DNA from: Pseudomonadota bacterium
GTDB lineage: Bacteria > Pseudomonadota > Gammaproteobacteria > Burkholderiales > JABEVD01
Reading direction: 5' to 3'
NCBI GenBank assembly: GCA_021811205.1
Contig: JAJZPK010000049.1
Location: 1-13,274, forward strand
Length of the DNA stretch: 13,274 bases
In this document: piece by piece, positions 7,116 through 13,274 of the stretch
Position numbering within the stretch: position 1 is the first letter of the stretch
How the letters are laid out: each line of letters begins with the position of its first letter
Translations under genes and position numbers: made by a program
Notes under the pieces: model-generated
Told to the model about the DNA's origin: nothing
Databases searched by the model: none
The model's input: the letters and a program-made list of their open reading frames with translations, nothing else

Positions 7116-7984
7116 TTCGAGGTCAGCCGGGAAAGGGCTTCCCGGTATTTCTCTGTCGTCTTGTCGAGGACATCTTTGGGCAGATGGGGCGCGGGCGCCT
7201 TCTTGTCCCAGTCCTGGGTTTCAAGCCAGTCCCTGACGTACTGCTTATCGAAGCTCGGCGGATTTTTCCCGACCGCATACTGATCCACCGGCCAGAACCT
7301 GGAAGAATCGGGGGTAAGAATCTCGTCGATCAGATAGAGATTGCCCGCATCGTCCAGACCGAATTCGAACTTCGTGTCGGCGATGATGATCCCCTTCTTC
7401 AGCGCGTAATCGGCAGCTTCCGAATAAAGTGAAATCGCAGCCCGCTTCACCTTCTCGGCAAGCTCGTCCCCGATCAGCTTTTTCGCTTCACTGAAGCTGA
7501 TGTTTTCGTCGTGCTCGCCCACTTCAGCCTTGGTCGAGGGCGTGAAGATCGGCTCAGCGAGCTTTTCGGCCTCCCTGAGTCCGGCAGGCAGCGGCATGCC
7601 GCACACGGTGCCAAGTTTCTTGTATTCCTTCCATCCGGACCCGACGATGTATCCCCTGACGATCGCTTCTATCGGAAGCGGTTTGAGCTTCTTCACGACG
7701 AATGAACGCCCCTCGACTTGAGCCTTGTCGGATGCGGAGACGACGGATTCGGAGGGAATCCCGGTCAGATGGTTGGGAATGACATGGGAGAGCTTTTCGA
7801 ACCAGAAAGCGGACAGGGCTGTCAGAACCTTTCCCTTCTCGGGAACAGGCTCGGAAAGAATCACGTCGAATGCAGAAATCCTGTCCGTCTGGACGATGAG
7901 CAGATTGTCCCTGTCCACCTCGTAGATGTCTCTCACCTTGCCGCGGTGCAGGAGCGGCAGGCTCTTGATTTCCGAGCGCAGCAT
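7112..7984 (-). CDS. purC: Phosphoribosylaminoimidazole-succinocarboxamide synthase (SAICAR synthetase)
   Basis: A 290-residue cytoplasmic enzyme that condenses CAIR with aspartate, using ATP, to give SAICAR in de novo purine synthesis. Family motifs are [13 protein letters not shown] at about 11-23, [11 protein letters not shown] at about 33-43, [14 protein letters not shown] at about 107-120, and [17 protein letters not shown] at about 210-226. The length matches the longer form of the family (about 290-300 residues) rather than the roughly 240-residue E. coli type. The frame is open much further upstream, into purE, but the chosen ATG follows the purE stop by one base and gives the family N-terminus. 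It sits between purE, which makes its substrate, and the carbonic anhydrase gene. Confidence 0.96.
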   Translation of the reverse strand: MLRSEIKSLPLLHRGKVRDIYEVDRDNLLIVQTDRISAFDVILSEPVPEKGKVLTALSAFWFEKLSHVIPNHLTGIPSESVVSASDKAQVEGRSFVVKKLKPLPIEAIVRGYIVGSGWKEYKKLGTVCGMPLPAGLREAEKLAEPIFTPSTKAEVGEHDENISFSEAKKLIGDELAEKVKRAAISLYSEAADYALKKGIIIADTKFEFGLDDAGNLYLIDEILTPDSSRFWPVDQYAVGKNPPSFDKQYVRDWLETQDWDKKAPAPHLPKDVLDKTTEKYREALSRLTSK

Positions 7985-7985
7985 T

Positions 7986-8471
7986 TCAGACCCCCGGCAG
8001 GACGGTTGCGGCGATCGCGTCCGCCTGCCTCTTGCGGAAAGCCTTGAGCGCTTCCGCAAGCTTTTCATCCTTCGCAGCGAACATCGAAACCGCGAAAAGC
8101 CCGGCGTTGGCCGCACCGGCCTCCCCGATCGCGAAAGTCGCAACGGGTATGCCCTTGGGCATCTGGACGGTGGAAAGAAGCGAATCCATGCCCTGCAGGT
8201 ATTTGGAAGGCATGGGCACCCCGAGCACGGGAAGGGTCGTCTTGGATGCGACCACGCCTGCCAGATGAGCGGCAGCCCCTGCGCCTGCGATGAAGCATTC
8301 GACACCCTTGGATTCGGCTTCCTTGATGTAGGCGACCAGCAGATCGGGGGCACGATGGGCAGAGATCACTTTCGCCTCGTATTCGACGCCGAATTCCTTG
8401 AGCTGCTTGGCGGCATTCTGCATCACGTCCCAGTCGCTCTGGCTGCCCATGAGGATGCTGACTTTCGCCAT
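7986..8471 (-). CDS. purE: N5-carboxyaminoimidazole ribonucleotide mutase
   Basis: A 161-residue class I PurE that converts N5-CAIR to CAIR, the step just before PurC. Motifs are [10 protein letters not shown] at 8-17, VISAHRAPD at 35-43, the [10 protein letters not shown] loop at about 63-72, and LGVPM at about 83-87. The size is normal for bacterial PurE. The active-site His lies in SAHRAP. The start is one base after the fbp stop and the stop is one base before purC, so translational coupling is likely on both sides. PurK, which makes N5-CAIR from bicarbonate and ATP, is not in this window although it often neighbours purE. Confidence 0.97.
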   Translation of the reverse strand: MAKVSILMGSQSDWDVMQNAAKQLKEFGVEYEAKVISAHRAPDLLVAYIKEAESKGVECFIAGAGAAAHLAGVVASKTTLPVLGVPMPSKYLQGMDSLLSTVQMPKGIPVATFAIGEAGAANAGLFAVSMFAAKDEKLAEALKAFRKRQADAIAATVLPGV

Positions 8472-8472
8472 C

Positions 8473-9474
8473 TCAAGTCCCCTTGTGGTAGGAAACGACG
8501 CGCTCGACTTCGTTCTTCGAGCCGAGGATGACCGGCACGCGCTGGTGCAGCCCTGTCGGCTGGATTTCCATGATCCGCTCGCGGCCTGTGGAGCTCACGC
8601 CGCCTGCCTGTTCGACGATGAAGGACATCGGATTGGCTTCGTACATGAGCCTCAGCTTGCCCGCCTTGGAAGGATCCTTGGTGTCGAAGGGATACATGAA
8701 GATGCCGCCGCGGGTCAGGATCCTGTGCACTTCGGCAACCATGGAGGCGACCCATCTCATGTTGAAGTTCTTTTCGCGCCCGCCGTCCTTGCCCTTGGTG
8801 CATTCTTCCACATAGCGCTGAACGGGCTCTTCCCAGAAGCGCCTGTTGGACATGTTGATGGCGAATTCAGCCGTATCGGCAGGAATCGTCATGCTGGGAT
8901 GGGTCAGGAAGAAATCCCCTACGTCGCGGTCAAGCGTGAATCCGTTCACGCCATGTCCGGTCGTCAGGACGATCATGGTGGCCGGGCCGTAGAGCGCATA
9001 GCCTGCGCAGACCTGCTTCGTTCCGGGCTGCATGAAATCGGCCGCAGTCGGGTTGGTCACGCCTTCCGGGCAGCGCAGGATGGAGAAAATCGTGCCCACC
9101 GAAATGTTCACGTCGATGTTGGAGGAACCGTCGAGCGGGTCGAAGGTGATCAGGTACTTGCCCTTGGGATAGATTGCCGGAATCGGATAGATGTCATCCA
9201 TTTCCTCCGAGGCCATGGCGGCAAGATGCCCACTCCATTCGTTCGCCTTGATGAACACCTCGTTGGTGATCACATCGAGCTTCTTCTGCGTCTCTCCCTG
9301 TACGTTTTCGCTGCCTGCGCTGCCCAGCACGCCGATCAGTGCGCCCTTGTTCACATCATGGGCGATCTGCTTGCATGCGGAAACGATATCGTTGAGTAGT
9401 CCGGTGAAATCCCCTGTCGCCCCCGGAATGTTTCTTTGCTCTTCAATGATGAATTGCAGAAGGCTCTTGCTCAT
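8473..9474 (-). CDS. fbp: Fructose-1,6-bisphosphatase class I
   Basis: A 333-residue class I FBPase that hydrolyses fructose 1,6-bisphosphate to fructose 6-phosphate. It serves gluconeogenesis and the regenerative phase of the Calvin cycle. The metal-binding site is visible as E90/E91 followed by [13 protein letters not shown] at 111-123 (D112, D115). The segment [18 protein letters not shown] at 275-292 holds a further conserved Glu. The length is standard. A strong AAGGAGA ribosome site lies a few bases before the ATG. The gap from cbbO is 62 bases, so it may be read through from the cbb genes or have its own promoter. It is the first gene of a tightly packed set with purE, purC and carbonic anhydrase. 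Its place just after cbbMQO favours a Calvin-cycle role (cbbF-like). Confidence 0.97.
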   Translation of the reverse strand: MSKSLLQFIIEEQRNIPGATGDFTGLLNDIVSACKQIAHDVNKGALIGVLGSAGSENVQGETQKKLDVITNEVFIKANEWSGHLAAMASEEMDDIYPIPAIYPKGKYLITFDPLDGSSNIDVNISVGTIFSILRCPEGVTNPTAADFMQPGTKQVCAGYALYGPATMIVLTTGHGVNGFTLDRDVGDFFLTHPSMTIPADTAEFAINMSNRRFWEEPVQRYVEECTKGKDGGREKNFNMRWVASMVAEVHRILTRGGIFMYPFDTKDPSKAGKLRLMYEANPMSFIVEQAGGVSSTGRERIMEIQPTGLHQRVPVILGSKNEVERVVSYHKGT

Positions 9475-9498
9475 TACATCTCCTTGTTCGGTTTCTTT

Positions 9499-9513
9499 AA
9501 TTGAGCAATTTTA
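9499..9513 (-). promoter_or_regulatory. Candidate -10 element and shared motif upstream of fbp
   Basis: On the minus strand TAAAAT (9513-9508) is followed by TGCTCAATT, inside a small inverted repeat AATTG-AG-CAATT at 9499-9510. It ends about 25 bases before the fbp ATG. It resembles the arrangement upstream of the EVE gene. No clear -35 is visible. If active, it would give fbp-purE-purC-carbonic anhydrase a promoter separate from cbbMQO. Confidence 0.3.
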
Positions 9514-9536
9514 CAGGTTTTTGTGCCGCGCCTCCA

Positions 9537-11750
9537 TCACTTCGTCAAGGCCATGAAAAGCCCGGGAAGCCTGTCGGGAAGGCTGGCAACGTCGTCGATC
9601 ACCGTGTAATGTGTACCGAAAATGTCAGAAACGTACTCGTCTGCCGCAGGATCGAGGCTGATGCAGTAGGTGTAGATGCCTTTCATGTCGAGCTCCCTGA
9701 CCGCCACCCTGGCGTCGTCGATCAGGTGCTTCGGGTCGCTTGAATCGACGTCGGCAGGCTCTCCGTCGGTCAATACGAGGAGCAGCTTCTTTTCCGCATT
9801 CTGCCTGGAAAGATAATGCCCCGCATGGCGTATCGCTGCGCCCATTCGGGTTGAAAAACCGGCATCCATCGCCGAGAGGCGCCCCTTAACCTCCTCGCCC
9901 CAATGCTCGCCGTATCCCTTGATGTGGAGATAGCGCACTTCGTGCCTTGTGTCGGAATGAAAGCCCCCGATCGCGAGCGGATCGCCTATCCTTTCGACCG
10001 CCCAGGCGAGCAGGGAGACCGCTTCCCGGCTGAGCTCGAGCTTGCTCTGGCTGCAGCCTTCCGGAATATCGGCAAGCGATGCGGAAAGGTCGAGCAGGAG
10101 CGATACGGCGATGCTCCTGCCGTCGTGCCTGTGGTTCATGTTGATCCTGGAATCCGGCTGGGCGCCGCTCTTGAAATCGATCAGGGAGCGGATGGCGACA
10201 TCGATGTCGAGCTCCGAGCCGTCTTCCTGGTAGCGTATCCTCACCCGATTCTGGGGCTTCAGAAGATCGATGATCTTCCCTATCTTTTTCGCGAGATTGG
10301 CATGCTTGGCGAGCAGGTCGTCAATGCGCCCCGGATCGCCCTTCGGATGGAGATGCTCATATACGCTCACCCAGTCCGGGAGATAATGTCCGCCCGCCTG
10401 ATTCCATTCAGGATAGAGGCGGGGAGGGAGGCTTTCCATTTCCTTCTTTTCGATGCGGCGCGTAGGCTTGTTCTCGTAGACCTCCTCGTCTCCTTCCTCG
10501 ATGAAGCGCCACATCAGCCTGTTGTCGTCCCGGTAATCGACCTCCGTGTCTTCGAAATACATTTTCGCCGCAAGATCGGTTTGCGTCCTCGTCTCTGCAA
10601 TGAACTTGACCCCGAGCTCCACCATTTCTTCCGTCGATGATTCGCGGCCGCCCATCATTTCCCTGAACAGTTTCTCGTATTTCAGGATGAAAGGATTCGA
10701 ATAGGCATGGTCCGGATCGAGAATCGCCCTGGAGAGCATGAAGAGCCTGTGGCGTATTGCCGACCAGCCTTCCGGGCATGCCCCTTCCTTCGGGGCAGGA
10801 TGCAGCTTTTTCCACAATTTCGAAAGCCCCGGATATTCCCGCATCGCGAGATGCTCCACCCTGGAATCCTCGAACACTTCGACTGCCATCCTCTGGAATG
10901 GACTCAGGTTGTCGGCGATGACAGGGCTGCTCCAGCGAAGATGCGCGCATAGATGGGCGAGCAACGCCCTGTATCGGTCTATTCCGGGAACGTCGTGCAA
11001 ATCGTCGTAGACGTCGGGAAGATGGATGCCCAGATCGTCATAATAGGGTACCGGCTTCCTGATCACATCATAGGCAAGCGAATAGGGAACGAAGAGCGAA
11101 CTCGTCTTCCACAGGCCCTGCAAATAGAGATCGAGCCTTCTTTCGTTGTCCGCAAAAAGGGTACCATGCCGCTCGCGCTGCATGATCGCCAGGCTGTCGG
11201 GCGTCTTCAGGGAAAAATAGTCGCGCTGTGCATCAGGATCGGCAGCATGGCTTCTGATGCCGTATTCGACCCAGTTTTTGAGTCCTCGCAAGGAAAGCAG
11301 CCCGAAGAGTCTCGGGGCGTTTTTCAGAAATTCGACGAGGCATGCGCTCGGATACATGGAGTCAATGCCGTGCACCTTCGGCGTCGTTCTCCTTTTGGTG
11401 TGCGAGACGAGCATCAGGTATTCGGAGAAGACCTCTCTCGATTCGAGCGCCTTGGCTGCAGAGGAGATGCTTTGCAGGAAAGGAGCGATCGCGCGGCTGT
11501 TCGGGGTTTTGGAAAGCCTTTTCGTGTATTCGACGACTTCACTGATGACATCTTCGCCAAGCAGGGACGCCGCAATCGGCATTTCCTCGAGATAGACGAG
11601 CACGGGTTCCTCCCCCCGCCCCAATCTGCAGATCGCGTTCGCTCCCTCCACGTAGGCCAGAATCCCCGAATCCGTCAGAAGCTTACCGGCATGTTCGAGG
11701 CAATCCTCGAACACGCTTTTCACCCTGGCAAAGCCGCACTCGAGCTTCAT
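9537..11750 (-). CDS. cbbO: CbbO, von Willebrand factor A domain subunit of the RuBisCO activase
   Basis: A 737-residue CbbO. With the AAA+ protein CbbQ it forms a RuBisCO activase that removes inhibitory sugar phosphates from the active site. CbbO is the adaptor that binds RuBisCO. The C-terminal third (about 545-737) is a VWA domain with a metal-ion-dependent adhesion site: D554, S556 and S558 in DLSAS, a Thr near 634, and D662 in LTDGEP. The long N-terminal part is helical and family-specific, with an acidic stretch near 415-430. The frame opens with GTG at 11753 and ATG at 11750; I prefer the ATG. There is no clear ribosome site, but cbbQ stops 4 bases upstream, so coupling is likely. Denitrification NorD proteins are related, but the cbbM-cbbQ context settles the name. 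Confidence 0.95.
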   Translation of the reverse strand: MKLECGFARVKSVFEDCLEHAGKLLTDSGILAYVEGANAICRLGRGEEPVLVYLEEMPIAASLLGEDVISEVVEYTKRLSKTPNSRAIAPFLQSISSAAKALESREVFSEYLMLVSHTKRRTTPKVHGIDSMYPSACLVEFLKNAPRLFGLLSLRGLKNWVEYGIRSHAADPDAQRDYFSLKTPDSLAIMQRERHGTLFADNERRLDLYLQGLWKTSSLFVPYSLAYDVIRKPVPYYDDLGIHLPDVYDDLHDVPGIDRYRALLAHLCAHLRWSSPVIADNLSPFQRMAVEVFEDSRVEHLAMREYPGLSKLWKKLHPAPKEGACPEGWSAIRHRLFMLSRAILDPDHAYSNPFILKYEKLFREMMGGRESSTEEMVELGVKFIAETRTQTDLAAKMYFEDTEVDYRDDNRLMWRFIEEGDEEVYENKPTRRIEKKEMESLPPRLYPEWNQAGGHYLPDWVSVYEHLHPKGDPGRIDDLLAKHANLAKKIGKIIDLLKPQNRVRIRYQEDGSELDIDVAIRSLIDFKSGAQPDSRINMNHRHDGRSIAVSLLLDLSASLADIPEGCSQSKLELSREAVSLLAWAVERIGDPLAIGGFHSDTRHEVRYLHIKGYGEHWGEEVKGRLSAMDAGFSTRMGAAIRHAGHYLSRQNAEKKLLLVLTDGEPADVDSSDPKHLIDDARVAVRELDMKGIYTYCISLDPAADEYVSDIFGTHYTVIDDVASLPDRLPGLFMALTK

Positions 11751-11754
11751 CACA

Positions 11755-12555
11755 TCAGGCGACTATGGCGTCGATGGCGTGATTGAGCGTATCCCTGATG
11801 TCGGCGTCGTCCGTGATGGGGAAAACGAGCGCCATTCTGCAGGCCTCGGCAGCTTCCATGCCGTTTTTGAGGAGCATCGCCGCATAGACGAGCAGGCGAG
11901 TCGAAATGCCTTCTTCCAGCCCATGTCCCTTGAGGTCCCGCGCGACATGCGCGATCTTCACGAGCTTTTTCGCGAATTCGGGCTCGACTCCCGTCTCCCT
12001 TGCGATGATTCCCGCCTCGACCTCTTCCTTCGCATAGTCGAATTCCATTGCCGAAAAGCGCTGCTTGGTCGACTGCTTCAGATCCTTCATCAGGCTCTGG
12101 TAGCCCGGATTGTAGGAAATCACCAGCTGGAAGTCGGGGTGGGCCTCGATCAGTTCACCCTTCTTGTCGAGCGGCAGTGCCCTTCTGTAATCGGTGAGCG
12201 GGTGGATCACGACGGTGGTATCCTGCCGCGCTTCGACGATCTCGTCGAGATAGCAGATCGCTCCCATACGGGCTGCGATGGTGAGCGGCCCATCCTGCCA
12301 TCTTGTACCGGATGCATCCAGCAGAAATCTGCCGACGAGGTCGGATGCGGTCATGTCCTCGTTGCATGCGACCGTGACGAGAGGTTTTCCAAGCTTCCAG
12401 GCCATGTGCTCGACGAACCTGGATTTCCCGCATCCTGTCGGCCCCTTCAGCATTACCGGCATCCTCGAAGCATAGGCCGCCTCGAACATCTGTATTTCCC
12501 TTCCCTGGGGCTGGTAGAAGGGCTCCTTCTTGATCCTGTACTGAGCCTTGTCCAT
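11755..12555 (-). CDS. cbbQ: CbbQ, AAA+ ATPase of the RuBisCO activase (MoxR family)
   Basis: A 266-residue AAA+ ATPase of the MoxR class that works as a hexamer with CbbO to reactivate inhibited RuBisCO. Walker A is GPTGCGKS at 38-45, Walker B ends in YLDE at 102-105, sensor 1 is N149 in ISYNPG, and a likely arginine finger is R166 in TKQRFSAM. Sensor 2 lies around R220 in GISTRLLVYAA. The chosen ATG is preceded by a GGAGA ribosome site. Open frame further upstream runs into the terminator and cbbM and is not coding. It follows cbbM after a strong hairpin and is followed by cbbO. NorQ and GvpN are close paralogs, but the location next to form II cbbM supports CbbQ (the CbbQ2 type). Confidence 0.96.
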   Translation of the reverse strand: MDKAQYRIKKEPFYQPQGREIQMFEAAYASRMPVMLKGPTGCGKSRFVEHMAWKLGKPLVTVACNEDMTASDLVGRFLLDASGTRWQDGPLTIAARMGAICYLDEIVEARQDTTVVIHPLTDYRRALPLDKKGELIEAHPDFQLVISYNPGYQSLMKDLKQSTKQRFSAMEFDYAKEEVEAGIIARETGVEPEFAKKLVKIAHVARDLKGHGLEEGISTRLLVYAAMLLKNGMEAAEACRMALVFPITDDADIRDTLNHAIDAIVA

Positions 12556-12565
12556 GGTTTCTCCG

Positions 12566-12594
12566 AAATAAAAAGCCCCTGCATGCAGGGGCTT
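12566..12594 (-). terminator. Rho-independent terminator or attenuator between cbbM and cbbQ
   Basis: A perfect 22-base palindrome (12573-12594; half-site AAGCCCCTGCA) can fold as a 9-bp stem with a CATG loop. On the minus strand it is followed by a T-rich run (TTTATTT). It lies 19 bases after the cbbM stop, and the cbbQ ribosome site begins just after it. It would end most cbbM transcripts and let a fraction read into cbbQ-cbbO. Confidence 0.82.
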
Positions 12595-12613
12595 CGTTTT
12601 ACGACTCCCGGGC

Positions 12614-13274
12614 TTACTTGTGCACGCCCAGTTTCTGACGCCAGCCGGGGAAGATCTTGTCCGCGTCGTTCGGGAAGGACTCGAAAGCGCGGGCAAATTC
12701 CTTGTGCTCTTTCGCCCATTCGATCGGGTCGGCACCGGCTTTCCAGCACTCGTAGGACTGACGCAGCGAGATCGCGCCTGCCGCGGGGCTGTCGATGTGG
12801 CCGTAGGAACCGCCGCCTGCGGTGTTGATCACGTTGCCGTGGCCGAGGTTCTCGAAGAAGCCGGGCAATCTCAGCGCGTTCATGCCGCCGGAGATGATCG
12901 GGGTGGTGGGCTTCATGCCGTACCATTTCTGGAAGTAGACGGGGCCCTGGCATTCGTCCCGCTCGATCATGTAGGCGATGTTGCGGTCGTCTCCTTCACC
13001 TTCCATCTTGCCGTAGCCCATGGTGCCGACGTGGATGCCGGACGCACCCTGAAGGCGGCTCATCTTGGCCAGCACGAAAGCCGTGTAGCCGCGCTTCGCT
13101 GAAGGGGAGGTCACGGCGCCGTGGCCTGCACGGTGGTAGTGCAGGTACTGGCCGGGATACTGACGGCGGGCAGTGGTAACCATGCCGGGGCCGCCGACAT
13201 AGCCGTCGACCAGGAAGGCCAGCTTGTCTGCATCGGGACCGAAGACTTCCAGCGCATAGTCGGCGCGGGCGCAC
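12614..13274 (-). CDS. cbbM: Form II RuBisCO large subunit, C-terminal part (cut by window edge)
   Basis: The last 219 residues of a form II ribulose-1,5-bisphosphate carboxylase/oxygenase, which fixes CO2 in the Calvin cycle without small subunits. About half of the roughly 460-residue protein is visible; the start and the carbamylated lysine region lie beyond the right edge. Form II signatures are the active-site HYHRAGHGA, loop 6 [11 protein letters not shown] with its catalytic Lys, [13 protein letters not shown], and the phosphate-binding [12 protein letters not shown]. It ends LGVHK-stop. Arginine codons are mainly CGC and CGT (10 of 12 by hand count) with no AGG, unlike neighbouring genes, as expected for a very highly expressed gene. 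No carboxysome association is expected for form II. Confidence 0.98.
   Translation of the reverse strand, partial: CARADYALEVFGPDADKLAFLVDGYVGGPGMVTTARRQYPGQYLHYHRAGHGAVTSPSAKRGYTAFVLAKMSRLQGASGIHVGTMGYGKMEGEGDDRNIAYMIERDECQGPVYFQKWYGMKPTTPIISGGMNALRLPGFFENLGHGNVINTAGGGSYGHIDSPAAGAISLRQSYECWKAGADPIEWAKEHKEFARAFESFPNDADKIFPGWRQKLGVHK

Noticed and set aside
7985..8353. N-terminal extension of the purC frame to about 413 codons
   Set aside because: The extension lies entirely within purE in another frame, and the family N-terminus begins at the ATG one base after the purE stop.
8398..9399. 333-codon plus-strand open frame antisense to fbp
   Set aside because: The opposite strand is unambiguous FBPase with an intact active site; the antisense product matches no family I recognise and has no ribosome site support.
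11779..12828. 349-codon plus-strand open frame antisense to cbbQ and the cbbM 3' end
   Set aside because: It crosses the terminator hairpin and two well-supported genes; it is a shadow of their codon usage.
1..13274. Search for a new defence, mobile or CRISPR-like system
   Set aside because: Every substantial open frame belongs to a known family. No arrays of repeats, integrase, transposase, tRNA-anchored boundary or cluster of unknown genes was seen. DUF924 and EVE are the only proteins here without a clear biochemical role, and they are not adjacent.

Overview
The window looks like chromosome from an autotrophic, probably betaproteobacterial, bacterium. The main evidence is a form II RuBisCO gene (cbbM) followed by the activase genes cbbQ and cbbO, then fructose-1,6-bisphosphatase and a beta-carbonic anhydrase. 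A TctD/TctE-like two-component system and an RND metal-type efflux system occupy the other end. The sequence is moderately GC-rich and uses AGG arginine codons freely outside cbbM. A chemolithoautotroph of the Gallionellaceae/Nitrosomonadales kind would fit, but that placement is inference from gene content and no marker gene was compared.

Left part (1-4652). An RND efflux operon runs leftward: a CusB/CzcB-type periplasmic adaptor followed by a CzcA/CusA-type pump that is cut by the window edge, with a 4-base start/stop overlap. Divergent from it, rightward, is a response regulator, a sensor histidine kinase and a DUF924 protein, all overlapping by 1-4 bases and so probably one transcript. 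The 132-base divergent region carries two extended -10 elements facing outwards and, between them, a tandem repeat with 11-base spacing. This is what one expects if the response regulator controls both its own operon and the efflux genes.

Middle (4658-7115). A leftward M18 aminopeptidase (apeB) converges on the DUF924 gene. A rightward EVE-domain protein is divergent from apeB and overlaps the 3' end of the carbonic anhydrase gene by 23 bases.

Right part (6486-13274), all leftward: cbbM (C-terminal 219 residues visible), a strong palindromic terminator or attenuator, cbbQ, cbbO, a 62-base gap, then fbp-purE-purC-carbonic anhydrase packed with gaps or overlaps of 1-4 bases. CbbQ and CbbO remodel inhibited RuBisCO. 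Fbp serves the regenerative half of the Calvin cycle. Carbonic anhydrase interconverts CO2 and bicarbonate. PurE and PurC are consecutive steps of purine synthesis, and their place in this cluster is the least expected part of the layout.

I found no tRNA, rRNA, CRISPR array, insertion sequence, phage gene or convincing unknown defence-like system. No stretch longer than 300 bases lacks a gene. The longest intergenic stretches are 1946-2077, 5942-6055, 9475-9536 and 12556-12613, and what they hold is listed below.
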